From contig NZ_JBGKAD010000001.1 of NCBI RefSeq assembly GCF_041361345.1, forward strand, positions 62,001 through 126,000: DNA of 64,000 nt, given 5' to 3'. The first letter of the stretch is position 1. The number at the start of each line of letters is the position of its first letter. This document shows positions 8,037 through 17,436 of this stretch, piece after piece. Below the pieces are notes generated by a model. That model was not told where the DNA came from, did no database searches, and was given only the letters and a program-made list of their open reading frames with translations. A program made the translations under genes and the position numbers. The DNA comes from Halobaculum sp. MBLA0147. Lineage in GTDB: Archaea > Halobacteriota > Halobacteria > Halobacteriales > Haloferacaceae.

Positions 8037-8258
8037 ATGCCGAGAGTCGAGCTGAACGTTCCGGAGCACTTGGAGATGCAGATCGCGCAGATGGTGGAGG
8101 AGGGGGAGTTCGTGGATCGCGAAGAGGCGATCGAGGAACTGCTCTCCACGGGGCTGAAGGCGTTCAAGACGAGCGGTCCCCAAGACGAGGAACCCGGCGA
8201 GCCGAGCGGGTTCGAAGACGACGGGATGATGGGCCACGACGACGAGTACGTCTTCTGA
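8037..8258 (+). CDS. ribbon-helix-helix DNA-binding protein, DUF7120-like
   Basis: The 73-residue protein begins MPRVELNVPEHLEMQI, a short strand followed by two helices (EGEFVDREEAIEELLSTGLK), the CopG/ribbon-helix-helix fold. It should bind DNA as a dimer through the strand. The acidic C-terminal tail ends in HDDEYVF. A paralogue at 61037-61285 shares the fold and the DEY-x-F end. A strong TATA box precedes the ATG, so the gene is leaderless. Neighbours are a conserved protein and a UPF0058 gene; no toxin gene is adjacent, so it looks like a stand-alone regulator rather than an antitoxin. Confidence 0.75.
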   Translation: MPRVELNVPEHLEMQIAQMVEEGEFVDREEAIEELLSTGLKAFKTSGPQDEEPGEPSGFEDDGMMGHDDEYVF

Positions 8259-8393
8259 CACCCACTGTCCTCGCGCGCCGTCGCCACCGCGGTGAGTCGC
8301 GACGCCGCCGGTGGGGACACCGTCCCCGCGTGGACACGACACCCCCGCCACACACCCCACACGCGAGCCTCTGTGACCGGTTCCCGGACAACG

Positions 8394-8400
8394 CTTAAAT
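8394..8400 (+). promoter_or_regulatory. TATA box of the UPF0058 gene
   Basis: cttaaat at 8394-8400 ends 23 bp before the ATG at 8424, the spacing expected for a leaderless start. Confidence 0.65.
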
Positions 8401-8423
8401 CGGAAACTCTCGTGGGTTCGGCT

Positions 8424-8702
8424 ATGCACAAGGACGAACTGCTGGAGCTCCACGAACAGATGGTGACGATCATGGAGCAGTTCCGCGACCACGACGACGT
8501 CGACGGGTCGCTGTTCGACCCGTACGACGAGTTGGAGGTCGACCCCTCGCACGTCCACAAGTCCAAGAGCGAACACAAACACGCCGTCTTCGTCCTCGGG
8601 AACGCCCTCGCGACGGCGATGTCCGAAGACGAGTTCTCGAACGCCGGCCGCGTCGGCAAGCGGATGGAGGAACTCGCCGAGGACGCCGAAGACAAGGTCT
8701 GA
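8424..8702 (+). CDS. UPF0058 family protein
   Basis: The 92-residue protein starts MHKDELLELHEQMVTIM and is helical throughout, with a middle segment VDPSHVHKSKSEHKHAVFV characteristic of UPF0058, and a helical acidic end. UPF0058 is a small archaeal family without a known biochemical role. The start is fixed by a TATA box at 8394. It is followed by 43-bp tandem repeats and then menD. Confidence 0.8.
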   Translation: MHKDELLELHEQMVTIMEQFRDHDDVDGSLFDPYDELEVDPSHVHKSKSEHKHAVFVLGNALATAMSEDEFSNAGRVGKRMEELAEDAEDKV

Positions 8703-8731
8703 CTGCCGCACTACCGCCGCGCCGCCACCAC

Positions 8732-8823
8732 ACCACCGCACCACTGCGCCGCCACCACACAACCGTACCGCCGCGCCACCACCACCGCACCACTGCGCCG
8801 CCACCACACAACCGTACCGCCGC
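8732..8823. repeat. 43-bp direct repeat, two copies, period 49
   Basis: Identical 43-bp copies at 8732-8774 and 8781-8823 start accaccgcaccactg and end accgtaccgccgc. They begin 30 bp after the stop of the UPF0058 gene, and degenerate related units precede them. Confidence 0.85.
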
Positions 8824-8940
8824 ACTTCTGCTAGCGCATCACAGTCGCACGTCTCGTGTCCCGTCTGACTCGGGGGCCGTGTCCGTTCGGCCGCGCGTCG
8901 AGTCCGTGCCCATATCACGACCCGGACCCAAGCGACGGCG

Positions 8941-10728
8941 ATGACCGGCACGGATCCGAACCGGAACACGCTGTGGGGCCGCGCCGTCGCGGAGGAACTC
9001 GTCGCGGGGGGCGTCTCGGCCGTCTGTGTCACGCCCGGCTCGCGCTCGACACCGTTGACGGTCGCCGTCGCGCGCCACGAGGACCTCCACGTCTTCTCAC
9101 ACCTCGACGAGCGCTCGGCGGCGTACTTCGCGCTGGGTCGAGCCCGTCGCACCGGCGAGCCGACGCCGCTGATCTGTACCTCCGGCACCGCCGCCGCCAA
9201 CTACTACCCGGCCGTGATGGAAGCCGACCGAGCCCGCGTCCCACTGCTCGCACTGACGGCCGACCGCCCACCCGAGTTGCGCGACTCCGGCGCGAACCAG
9301 ACTGCCGACCAGGAGAAACTGTTCGGCGACGCCGTCCGCTGGTACCGCGACCTCCCGGAACCGGAGGCCACCGAGCGGAAACTCCGCCGTCTCCGGACGG
9401 ACGTGGCGCGTGCCGTCCGCGAGTCCACCGGCACCCCCGCAGGTCCAGTCCACCTCAACGTCCCGTTCCGGAAGCCGCTCGAACCGACGCGGGTCCCCGA
9501 CGACGTGCCCGCGGACCTCGAGGAGGTGGCCGCACACGGTCGTGTCGAGGGGCGCGAGCGCAGCCCGTACGTCGCGACCACGGAGGGGCACGTCACACTC
9601 GACGACCGCGACGTGGCCGCGGTCGCGGAGGCGCTGTCCGTCGAACGCGGGTTGATCGTCGCCGGGCCAGCGGACCCGCCGGGTCCCGATCCGGAGGCGA
9701 TCACCACACTCGCCCACCGGACCGGGTTCCCGGTGCTCGCGGACCCGCTCTCGGGACTCCGGTTCGGCTCCGCGACCCGCGTCGCGCCGATCTGTGGGGG
9801 CTACGACGGCTACCTCGCCGGCGACGCGACCGCCGACTGGCCCGATCCCGAGGTCGTCTTCCGCTTCGGAGCCTCGCCCACCTCGAAGCCGCTGCGGCGC
9901 TACCTGGCAGCGGCCGACGCCGACCAGTTGGTCGTCGACCCCGCCGGTGGGTGGCGCGAGGCGGAGTTCACCGCCACGGATCTGATCGTCGCGGACCCCT
10001 CGCGGCTCGCCGTCGCCGCGGCGCGTCGCGTGAGCGGCCCCGACTCGACGGCGTGGCGGACCCGCTGGGAGACGGCCGAGGCGGCCCACTGGGAGACCGT
10101 CGCGGACGAGGAGCGCCCGTTCGAGGGGCGCGTGCTCGCGGACGTGGCCGAGTTGGCGCCGGAGCCGACGACGCTGTTCGTCTCGAACTCGATGCCGGTG
10201 CGTGATCTCGACCGCTTCGCCGAACCCGCGGCGCGCTCGCTCACCGTCCTGGGGAACCGCGGCGTCTCGGGGATCGACGGGATCACCTCCACCGCGCTCG
10301 GGGCGGGGTCGGCGACGACGGACGACCTCACGCTCGTGACGGGCGACTTGGCGTACTACCACGACACGAACGGGCTGCTCGCGCTCGGCCGGTGTGACGT
10401 GGATGCGACGGTGGTGGTGATCAACAACGACGGCGGTGGGATCTTCCACATGCTCCCCATCGAGGCGTTCGACCCGCCGTTCACCGAGCAGTTCGTCACG
10501 CCACACGGCCTCGACTTCGCTGCGACGGCGGAACTGTACGACCTCTCGTTCGCCCGCGTCGACGGCGAGGACCGCGACGAGTTCCGCGAACTGTACGAGG
10601 AGGCGACGACGAGCGACGGGAGTCACGTGATCGAGGTCCAGACGGACGCCGAGGCGAGTCACCGCGTCCGCGAGGAGTTGACGCGTGCGACCGCCGACGC
10701 CGTCCGCGAGCGGATCGACGGGGACTGA
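8941..10728 (+). CDS. menD: 2-succinyl-5-enolpyruvyl-6-hydroxy-3-cyclohexene-1-carboxylate synthase
   Basis: MenD condenses isochorismate with 2-oxoglutarate, using thiamine diphosphate, in menaquinone synthesis. At 595 residues the length fits the family (about 550-600). The N-terminal Pyr domain shows VTPGSRSTPLT (30-40) and the cofactor-activating glutamate E57 in HLDERSA. The C-terminal thiamine diphosphate motif starts at GDLAYYHD (468) and ends at NNDGGGIF (495-502). Menaquinone is the main haloarchaeal respiratory quinone. Other men genes are not adjacent; a methyltransferase at 37.5 kb could belong to quinone methylation but this is only a guess. The ATG at 8941 matches the expected N-terminus. 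Confidence 0.95.
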   Translation: MTGTDPNRNTLWGRAVAEELVAGGVSAVCVTPGSRSTPLTVAVARHEDLHVFSHLDERSAAYFALGRARRTGEPTPLICTSGTAAANYYPAVMEADRARVPLLALTADRPPELRDSGANQTADQEKLFGDAVRWYRDLPEPEATERKLRRLRTDVARAVRESTGTPAGPVHLNVPFRKPLEPTRVPDDVPADLEEVAAHGRVEGRERSPYVATTEGHVTLDDRDVAAVAEALSVERGLIVAGPADPPGPDPEAITTLAHRTGFPVLADPLSGLRFGSATRVAPICGGYDGYLAGDATADWPDPEVVFRFGASPTSKPLRRYLAAADADQLVVDPAGGWREAEFTATDLIVADPSRLAVAAARRVSGPDSTAWRTRWETAEAAHWETVADEERPFEGRVLADVAELAPEPTTLFVSNSMPVRDLDRFAEPAARSLTVLGNRGVSGIDGITSTALGAGSATTDDLTLVTGDLAYYHDTNGLLALGRCDVDATVVVINNDGGGIFHMLPIEAFDPPFTEQFVTPHGLDFAATAELYDLSFARVDGEDRDEFRELYEEATTSDGSHVIEVQTDAEASHRVREELTRATADAVRERIDGD

Positions 10729-10781
10729 CGGACGGGCGTACTCGCCTCACGAGCGGCCCTGTCCGCGAAGTCGACCGTCCG

Positions 10782-11309
10782 CTACCACGTGACGACGAAC
10801 GCGAACGCCTCGTCGTCTGCCGGCCGTGTCGACTCGAACTCTACGACCGGTGGTGACTCGGTGACCTCGACGACACCCTCGACGGCGCCTCTGACGAGTG
10901 GCTCGGGGTAGGTGTGCTCGCCGAACGCCGCGACGCGGTGGCGACGCTCGCCCACCCGCTCGCGGCGGTACTGGCCCGCCCGGTCTGGATCGAACGACCG
11001 GTGAACCGCCGCGTGTTGCTCGCGCAGTGTCGCGAACCCACTCTCGAAGTCGGTCCGACTCGTGATCTCCTCGTTGCGGTCGACCATCTCCTCGCCAGCC
11101 CGCGTGACCGTCGTCTCGCCGGCGGCCTCGACCATCGACGACAGTGCGCTCGCGAACGCGCCGGTGTCGTACGTCTCGCTCGGCTCTGGGGACTCGATCC
11201 CGGCGTCGGCCAGAATCTCCTCCGCGCGACTCTCGAACACCGGTGACACCTCTGCGACACTGTCGAGGACGGCACACACGTACCGCCCTTCGATACGCGT
11301 CTCCGACAT
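10782..11309 (-). CDS. conserved haloarchaeal protein, unknown function
   Basis: The protein is 175 residues from the ATG at 11309; another ATG two codons upstream is possible, but a TATA-like taattag at 11331-11337 favours 11309. The N-terminal half has a helical bundle look: SETYDTGAFASALSSMVEAA, then GETTVTRAGEEM, a pattern reminiscent of sensory heme-NO-like helical domains. The C-terminal half ends in predicted strands, FESTRPADDEAFAFVVTW. No conserved histidine or cysteine site was evident. Function is unknown. Confidence 0.6.
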   Translation of the reverse strand: MSETRIEGRYVCAVLDSVAEVSPVFESRAEEILADAGIESPEPSETYDTGAFASALSSMVEAAGETTVTRAGEEMVDRNEEITSRTDFESGFATLREQHAAVHRSFDPDRAGQYRRERVGERRHRVAAFGEHTYPEPLVRGAVEGVVEVTESPPVVEFESTRPADDEAFAFVVTW

Positions 11310-11351
11310 ATCCATGATGTACGACCGTGATAATTAGTATCTGTCGGCCGG

Positions 11352-12419
11352 TCACTCCAACCGGTACCGCAACAGCGCCGCCACCCCACCGAGGTTCGAC
11401 AACTGCTGGCCGGGCTGGAACTCCGCGGAGAACACCGTCACGTCGCCGCCCTGCTGTTCGACCGTCTGGATCAGCTCGTTGGCGTCGATCTCCCAGTCCC
11501 CCTCGTCGCGCCGCTCCGAGCGGAGCCGCTCGTCGAGCAACAACAGCGTCTCGACCGCGCCGAACTCCGCGGCCTCCATCGTCGCCTCGGGGCCGTACGT
11601 CGCCTTCGCCCCCTCGGCGATCCGCTCGGTCAACGCGTCGATCAACTCCGCCTCGCGGGCGATCCGCGTCTCCTCGCGCACCTCGTCGACCGCACCGCGT
11701 TTCAGCACCTCGTGGACACCCCGGTCGCCGATCCCCGAGGTGTCGACGGTACTGATCCCGTCGGCGAGATCCGTGTACTCCTCCTCGAAGTAGTCCAGTG
11801 CGTCCCGCTTCGTGAACCCCGGCCCGGCGAGGATCACCGCCTCCACGTCCAACCGCGCCAGCGCGTCGCCCAACTCCGCGAACAGCTCCTCACGTGGGCG
11901 AGCGAACTCACCCTTGCCGGTGGGTTTCGTCAGGGAGACGTACTCCTCCGTGCCGTACTCCTTCACGAGGTGGACTGCGGCGGCGCCCTCCTCGACGGTC
12001 GCGACGGCGACCTCGGGGGCGTCCGTCGCCGCCGCCGCCTCCGCGAGGCGCTCCGTCTGGTCGGCTTTGAACTCCTTCTCGACGGTGATCTCCGTGTTCG
12101 CCTCGACGTTGAGCGTGTGGTGGTGACCGATCTGGTCCTCGCGGGAGGCGTCGACGATCTCGCCGCCGACACGCAGACGGTTGGCGAACCGGGCGAACTC
12201 CACGTCCGAGACGGCGATGGTGACGTGTATGTGTTCGCGCTCGCCGCCGGTGTCGCGGAGGTCGTCGTCCTGCCGCTGGATGCGGCGGGTCGTGTCACCC
12301 TCCACCAGATCGCCCGGCTCCAACACGTGCGAGAGGTGCCACAGGTCGTCGGTCGTCTCGGGGACGACCAGTCGTCGCTCGCGGCCGTCCTCGCCGTAGC
12401 CGCGCGGCTCCGTTCTCAT
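11352..12419 (-). CDS. pelA: mRNA surveillance protein Pelota
   Basis: Archaeal Pelota (Dom34) recognises ribosomes stalled on mRNA and, with the ABC ATPase ABCE1, splits them. The 355-residue length is normal. Visible are the N-terminal Sm-like domain with [22 protein letters not shown], the central eRF1-domain-2-like region with [10 protein letters not shown], and the C-terminal L7Ae-like domain ending in [12 protein letters not shown]. The eRF1 GGQ motif is absent, as expected, since Pelota does not hydrolyse peptidyl-tRNA. rqcH lies 1.2 kb away in the same orientation, separated by two small genes, so stalled-ribosome rescue functions cluster here. The ATG at 12419 opens with [12 protein letters not shown]. 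Confidence 0.93.
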   Translation of the reverse strand: MRTEPRGYGEDGRERRLVVPETTDDLWHLSHVLEPGDLVEGDTTRRIQRQDDDLRDTGGEREHIHVTIAVSDVEFARFANRLRVGGEIVDASREDQIGHHHTLNVEANTEITVEKEFKADQTERLAEAAAATDAPEVAVATVEEGAAAVHLVKEYGTEEYVSLTKPTGKGEFARPREELFAELGDALARLDVEAVILAGPGFTKRDALDYFEEEYTDLADGISTVDTSGIGDRGVHEVLKRGAVDEVREETRIAREAELIDALTERIAEGAKATYGPEATMEAAEFGAVETLLLLDERLRSERRDEGDWEIDANELIQTVEQQGGDVTVFSAEFQPGQQLSNLGGVAALLRYRLE

Positions 12420-12569
12420 ACGCTCGACTCCGAGGGGCGACTACAAGGGTGTCGTGGTTCGTGCGTCACTCGGTCTGCGCTCAGATCGACCACGTCGACG
12501 AGCGACGTGTTCGAACGGATCGCCTCGTCGGCCGATGTCGCTCGAACGGCCTCGGAATCGACCGCCGCC

Positions 12570-13037
12570 TCACTCCGTCCGCTCGGCACTCGACGTGTAC
12601 CCCGGCGGCGGTGGGAGTTCGACGACCTCTACGTCCGTCGTCTCGCGGTCGTGGGGCACCGTCGCGCGCAACTCCATCTTCAGCGCGTGGTCGCCGCCGA
12701 CCACGTCACTCACGCCGACCATCACGGTCGCCGGCAGTTCCGGCGGGTCGAAGTGCTCGCGACACGCCGCGCCGATTTCGAACTCCGCCTCCGGGAGCAG
12801 GTCCTCGCGGACGTAGTGCCGAATCGCCGTCACGTCGCGTAGGTCGCCGTCACAGTACCGCGACAGGAACTCCTCGGCGAACGACAGCCCGCGGTCGGCC
12901 TGCGCTCGCGGGTCGTCGCCGGGTGGCACGAACCCGTCCAGTTGCACGCGGTCGTGGTCCGCGTGGCGTGTCCGCACGGCCGTCGCGGCGACCGCGTCGT
13001 CACCTCTGTCCGCTCGCCTGAACACTGTCTTCTCCAC
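12570..13037 (-). CDS. RidA/YjgF-fold-like haloarchaeal protein
   Basis: The 155-residue protein starts at the GTG at 13037 (MEKTVFRRADRGDDAV). The part from GFVPPGDDPRAQADRGLSF through DVTAIRHYVREDL to PPELPATVMVGVSDVV follows the order of the RidA/YjgF fold: strand, amphipathic helix, strand, and a PATVMV-like trimer-interface strand. The arginine used by imine deaminases is not clearly in place, so catalysis is uncertain. It ends in a proline-rich tail. It sits between pelA and the DUF2087-like gene. The family call is tentative; the gene itself is well supported by composition and length. Confidence 0.55.
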   Translation of the reverse strand: MEKTVFRRADRGDDAVAATAVRTRHADHDRVQLDGFVPPGDDPRAQADRGLSFAEEFLSRYCDGDLRDVTAIRHYVREDLLPEAEFEIGAACREHFDPPELPATVMVGVSDVVGGDHALKMELRATVPHDRETTDVEVVELPPPPGYTSSAERTE

Positions 13038-13234
13038 GGTCGAACCTGTCAGGGTGTGCGTATCAATCTCGGGGTCACGACGACGCCTCCCGTCGACGAG
13101 TCTCGCCGCGGACCGACGTGGTCTCGTACATCGCCTAGACCACTCTCGACACCACGACACAGTCTCACGTCCACCACGAGAGCGTCTCCCACGTCCCCAC
13201 GAGACTTACGACTGCCTTCACAAACCGACGGAAC

Positions 13235-13585
13235 GTGACACACGCACTCACGTACGACCGGGACCCGGCGGCGGTCTTCGCCGACTGCCGAGACCGGGGG
13301 CGGCTCCCGCGCAACGACGCCTTGGAGTTGATCGTCCTCGAACGACTGCTCGACGACGCCGACGTGACCGTCGGCGAGACGTACCAGAAGGCCGCGCTGA
13401 ACGACCGCCTCGACGACGCCTTCGACGACGCGACGGTCCGCCGCGAACTAGTGAACCTCGGTTACCTCCAGTACGACAACACGACCAACGAGTACACCGT
13501 CGTCAAGACGCGCCTCTCGGAGGCCGAGATCCGGGACACGACGCGACTCGCCGACCACGCGCGTGATCTCGGGGTACTCGACTGA
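13235..13585 (+). CDS. DUF2087-like winged-helix protein
   Basis: The 116-residue protein uses a GTG start at 13235. The region CRDRGRLPRNDALELIVLER, then VTVGETYQKAALNDRLDDAF and TVRRELVNLGYLQYD, matches the DUF2087 pattern, a small winged-helix-like domain often fused to regulators. A short strand (NEYTVVKTRL) and a helical tail follow. DNA binding is plausible but not shown. It is convergent with rqcH, whose stop lies 61 bp away. Confidence 0.65.
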   Translation: MTHALTYDRDPAAVFADCRDRGRLPRNDALELIVLERLLDDADVTVGETYQKAALNDRLDDAFDDATVRRELVNLGYLQYDNTTNEYTVVKTRLSEAEIRDTTRLADHARDLGVLD

Positions 13586-13646
13586 CTCGCCCGAGTATCT
13601 CGACCGATCCGCCCGGTTCTTCGACTGACTGTGCCAACTTCGTTCC

Positions 13647-15773
13647 CTACACCCCGAGCAGGTCGCTGCCACCCGGCGGGAGGAACTCCTGGATGCGGTC
13701 GGCGGAGGCGACCTTCCGGACGAACGACTGGTCGGCGAACCGGGACTTGAGCTCGCGGTAACACTTCACCGCGGCGTCGTTCTGCGCGAACCGCCCCGGC
13801 TCCAGTTCGATCGTCGTCGCTGCGCGCTCCTCGACGGCGCTCGGCGGTCCACCGATCACGCGGGTCACGTCCTCCGCCTGCACGCCGATCGCCACCCGCG
13901 CGGGCACGTCGCGGAAGTACGTCCGGTCCCCGCGGATCGCGAACCCACCCTTCTCCAGGTACTCCCCGCTCTCGGGGGTCTTCGACACCTGGTCCGGCGT
14001 GACGACGTAGGCGTCGCCGGCACCACGACCGTCCTTCCACACCGAGGAGTACGACACCGCGAACTGCGCCGCCTCGCGGCGACTCTGTTCGGGAATCTCC
14101 ACGTCGCGCGACGGCTCGCTCGGGCCGGTGGCCTTCAACACCGTCACCGGCCCGCCGTGGGCCTGCGAGTGGAAGAACAGGTCGTTGCTGGAGAGGTACT
14201 TCTTCACGATCGCCTCGTTCTGGTCGGCGTTGCGGCCGCCGATCACGAGGAAGTCGTCGGAGGTGTGGAACCACCGGAACTCCTCGTACCACTCGTCGGT
14301 CGTCCGCAGCGGGATCGACGGCTCCGAGAGCCAGTCCGTCTCCCCCTCCTCGGCGTCGTCGTCCTCGTCGCTCGACTCCGCGACCTCGTCGTCCGGCACG
14401 CCGTCGGCCTCCTCCCAGCGCCGCTTGCGTTCCTTCACCGCCTCCAGTTCCTCGAGGGTGTCCTCGATGGCCGCCTGTGCGCCCTCCTTCTTCTCCTCGA
14501 CGCGTTTCGCCTCGCGGTAGAGCCGGTCGGCGTTCTTCTCGACGCCGTCGGCCACGCGCAGTGTCGCCGTCGTGTCGCCCAACGCGACCGTCACGGTCCC
14601 CTCGGAGCCGTCCACGCCCGTGACCGCCTCGGCGGCCGCGATGCCGCGTTCGGCGCCCGCCGCGAGCGTCTCCTCGATGTCGTCCCACGACTCGCCGGCC
14701 TCGCGCGCCTCGCGGACCGTCGTCAACACCTCGTCCGCGAGGTCGTAGTTGGCGTACAGCGCCTCCGCCCGCTCGCGTTCCGCCTCCGCTTGCGCCTCGA
14801 AGTCCTCGATGGCACCCCGTTGTTGCTCGACGATCCGCTCCTGTTTGGCGATCTCCGACTCGAAGTCCGGCCGCTGGGGTTTCGTGTCGTCGTCGCCGCT
14901 CTCGTCGTCCGCGTCGAGTCGGTGGTAGTACTCGTCGAGGGCGGCGTCGAAGTCGTCGAACGCCGTCGCGTCGAGGGCGGCGTGTTCCTCCAGCGGGAGC
15001 GGCGTCACGTCGACGACGGTGCCGTCGTCCTCGTACAGTCGCGGCTCCAACTCGCCGGCCCGCAGCCGCTCGCCCAGCCGGTCGACGGCGTCGTACAGCG
15101 CCCGGAACTGCTCGTCGGTCGCGTCGGCGATGTCCAGCGTCTTCTCGACCCCCGCCCGTGTACAGATCTCTTCGCCGTACAGCCCACCGAAGTTGAGTTG
15201 GGTGGCGAGCGTCCGCACCACGTCGGTGTCGGAGTCGGCCATCTCGGCACGGAACCGCTCGAAGGACACCTCCAGCGGGTGGATGCGCGAGGCGGGGTAC
15301 TCGTAGGTCGCCCCCGGCGCCACCGTCCGGGACTTCAGCCGGACGGTCTCGAGACTCCGCAACACCTCGCCGTGTTCGTCCAACACCGCGACGTTGCCGT
15401 CGCCGAACAGCTCGGTGACGAGCGTGGTGTCTCCGTCGGGGCGGGTGAACTCCAACCGGACGATCCGGTCGAACTCGAACTGGGAGACGCCGGCCAACTC
15501 GCCGCCGGCCATCCGCGACCGGAGGGTCTTGGCGAACTCCGGCGGGCGGTCCGGCGCGGCGGGGACACGGTCCGGATCGGAGACGTGCACCCGCTTGCGG
15601 TCGCCCACCTCCAGCAGCAACTCGACGCGCCCGTGGTCGTAGTGGCGCAGTTTCAGCCGCACCAGGTCGTCGCCGTAGAGGTACGCCTTGTCGACCTTCG
15701 CGCCCTCGTAGCGGGAGAGTTCCCCGACGACGGCCGCGATGTCGACGCTGGTCATCTCGCGCTTCTGGTCCAT
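13647..15773 (-). CDS. rqcH: ribosome quality-control protein RqcH (NEMF/Rqc2 family)
   Basis: The protein is 708 residues with the ATG at 15773 (MDQKREMTSVD); a second ATG six codons later is possible. It has an N-terminal NFACT-N domain with the family start SVDIAAVVGELSRYEGAKVDK, two helix-hairpin regions, a long charged coiled coil (about residues 285-340 and 430-480), and an NFACT-R domain with WYEEFRWFHTSDDFLVIGG and FFHSQAHGGPVT. Rqc2/RqcH binds 50S subunits carrying peptidyl-tRNA and adds C-terminal tails (alanine in bacteria and, by inference, archaea) for degradation. An acidic insert (DDEVAESSDEDDDAEEGE) precedes NFACT-R, as often in haloarchaea. The location near pelA joins two steps of ribosome rescue. 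Confidence 0.92.
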   Translation of the reverse strand: MDQKREMTSVDIAAVVGELSRYEGAKVDKAYLYGDDLVRLKLRHYDHGRVELLLEVGDRKRVHVSDPDRVPAAPDRPPEFAKTLRSRMAGGELAGVSQFEFDRIVRLEFTRPDGDTTLVTELFGDGNVAVLDEHGEVLRSLETVRLKSRTVAPGATYEYPASRIHPLEVSFERFRAEMADSDTDVVRTLATQLNFGGLYGEEICTRAGVEKTLDIADATDEQFRALYDAVDRLGERLRAGELEPRLYEDDGTVVDVTPLPLEEHAALDATAFDDFDAALDEYYHRLDADDESGDDDTKPQRPDFESEIAKQERIVEQQRGAIEDFEAQAEAERERAEALYANYDLADEVLTTVREAREAGESWDDIEETLAAGAERGIAAAEAVTGVDGSEGTVTVALGDTTATLRVADGVEKNADRLYREAKRVEEKKEGAQAAIEDTLEELEAVKERKRRWEEADGVPDDEVAESSDEDDDAEEGETDWLSEPSIPLRTTDEWYEEFRWFHTSDDFLVIGGRNADQNEAIVKKYLSSNDLFFHSQAHGGPVTVLKATGPSEPSRDVEIPEQSRREAAQFAVSYSSVWKDGRGAGDAYVVTPDQVSKTPESGEYLEKGGFAIRGDRTYFRDVPARVAIGVQAEDVTRVIGGPPSAVEERAATTIELEPGRFAQNDAAVKCYRELKSRFADQSFVRKVASADRIQEFLPPGGSDLLGV

Positions 15774-15872
15774 ACGGGTCTGTACGCCCGTGGGTGGTTT
15801 CTGCGTTCCGGGACGGAGGCGTCGCGCAGTCGGATCGGAGCCGTCACACCCCACGACACGAGCGTCGATCCA

Positions 15873-15944
15873 CCCCAGGGTGGAGTGACCGACCGACCCC
15901 AGGGTGGAGTGACCGACCGACCCCAGGGTGGAGCGGCCGACGGC
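15873..15944. repeat. 24-bp tandem repeat, three copies
   Basis: Three 24-bp units start at 15873, 15897 and 15921, each beginning ccccagggtggag. The first two are identical and the third diverges at its end. They lie between rqcH and the divergent transporter gene, about 100 bp upstream of the rqcH start. Confidence 0.9.
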
Positions 15945-16050
15945 GCGAGAGGAGGCGAGTGGGTGGAGGAGCGGGGCGACGAGTCGACTACGGAGCCCTC
16001 CGTAGCCGTCACGAGTGGGATTTTTGTCGCTCCCTGCGGAGAGAGACACG

Positions 16051-17436
16051 ATGGAGTCACTGCGGACGCGGTTCGGACTCGGATCGGACGAGGCGCTCTC
16101 GTGGGCACTGTACGACTGGGCGAACTCCGCGTTCGCGACCACCGTCCTGGCGGCCGTGTTCCCCATCTACTACGAGTCGGTGATCGGCGGCGGGCTCCCG
16201 GGGAACCTCGCGTCGGTGTACTACGGGTACACGACCGCGATCGGACTCGCGTTGGTCGCGCTCGCCTCGCCGGTGTTGGGCGCCGTCGCGGATCACTACC
16301 GAGCGAAGAAGCGGTTCCTCGGTGCGTTCGTGGCGTTGGGTGTGGTCGCGACCGCCGGCCTCTACACGACCGGTCCCGGCGACGTGCTCCTCGCGTCCGG
16401 GCTGTTCGTCGTCGCCAACGTCGGCTTCGCCGGCGCGAACGTGTTCTACGACTCGCTGCTGTCACACGTCGACACGGGTGACATCGACGCACTGTCGACG
16501 GCAGGGTACGCGCTCGGGTACGTCGGTGGTGGCCTCCTCCTCGTGGTGAACCTCGCGTGGGTGTTGCGACCGGCTACGTTCGGATTTCCGGGGACACGGG
16601 CGGCCACGAGAGCGGCCCTCCTCTCCGTCGCCGTCTGGTGGACGGTGTTCTCCGTCCCGCTGTTCCTCCGCGTGTCCGAACCGGATCCCGGCGACGGTTC
16701 GCGGACGACGACACGGGGGACCCCGGTGGTAACCGGCTTCGCGCGACTCCGGACGACACTCGGCGACGTACGGGAGAACCGCGACCTCCTGCTGTTCCTC
16801 GGGGCGTTCCTGTTGTACGCCGACGGCATCGGGACGATCATCCGGATGGCGAGCGTCTACGGCTCCGAGATCGGGATCGGACAGACTGGCATCGTCGGTG
16901 CCCTCGTGTTGGTACAGTTCCTCGGGGTCCCGTTCGCGTTCGCCTTCGGATCGCTCCCACGGCGGCGACTCCCCGTCCTCGGTGGGATCGAGATGTCGAC
17001 CAAACGAGCGTTGTACGTCGGGTTGGCGGTGTACACCGGAATCTCCGTCGGTGGGTTCTTCATGACGGAGACGTGGCACTTCTGGGTGTTGGCGGCCGCG
17101 GTCGCGACGGTGCAGGGTGGGACACAGGCCTTGTCGCGGTCGCTGTACGCGACGTTGGTACCCGACACACAGTCTTCGGAGTTCTTCAGCTTCTTCTCCA
17201 TCTCCTCGAAGTTCGCGGGTATCGCCGGTCCGGCGCTGTTCGCCTTCGTCGGCCAGCTCACGGGGTCGAGTCGCTTCAGCATCGTCGCCTTGGTCGTCTT
17301 CTTCGTCGGTGGTGCGGTCCTGTTGTCGCGCGTCGACGTGGAGACGGGCCGTGCGACCGCACGCGAGATCGAGGCGGCGGCGAACCGGAGTGGCGACGGC
17401 GCGGCCGGCGGCCCAGCCGGGGTGGGTGACTCGTGA
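16051..17436 (+). CDS. MFS transporter, UMF1/Atg22-like family
   Basis: The protein is 461 residues from the ATG at 16051 (MESLRTRFGL). A TATA-like tttttg at 16020-16025 supports this start. The opening ALSWALYDWANSAFATTV is the hallmark of the UMF1 (Atg22-like) branch of the major facilitator superfamily. About 11-12 hydrophobic segments are visible; the usual central loop (SEPDPGDGSRTTTRG) divides the two halves. FFSISSKFAGIAGP in the second half is also family-typical. Substrate is unknown; eukaryotic Atg22 exports amino acids from the vacuole. It overlaps the next gene by 4 bp, so the two are likely co-transcribed. Confidence 0.85.
   Translation: MESLRTRFGLGSDEALSWALYDWANSAFATTVLAAVFPIYYESVIGGGLPGNLASVYYGYTTAIGLALVALASPVLGAVADHYRAKKRFLGAFVALGVVATAGLYTTGPGDVLLASGLFVVANVGFAGANVFYDSLLSHVDTGDIDALSTAGYALGYVGGGLLLVVNLAWVLRPATFGFPGTRAATRAALLSVAVWWTVFSVPLFLRVSEPDPGDGSRTTTRGTPVVTGFARLRTTLGDVRENRDLLLFLGAFLLYADGIGTIIRMASVYGSEIGIGQTGIVGALVLVQFLGVPFAFAFGSLPRRRLPVLGGIEMSTKRALYVGLAVYTGISVGGFFMTETWHFWVLAAAVATVQGGTQALSRSLYATLVPDTQSSEFFSFFSISSKFAGIAGPALFAFVGQLTGSSRFSIVALVVFFVGGAVLLSRVDVETGRATAREIEAAANRSGDGAAGGPAGVGDS

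Noticed and set aside
14157-16481. 774-codon plus-strand frame antisense to rqcH
   Set aside because: Arg- and Leu-rich mirror frame without motifs; rqcH on the minus strand is clear.
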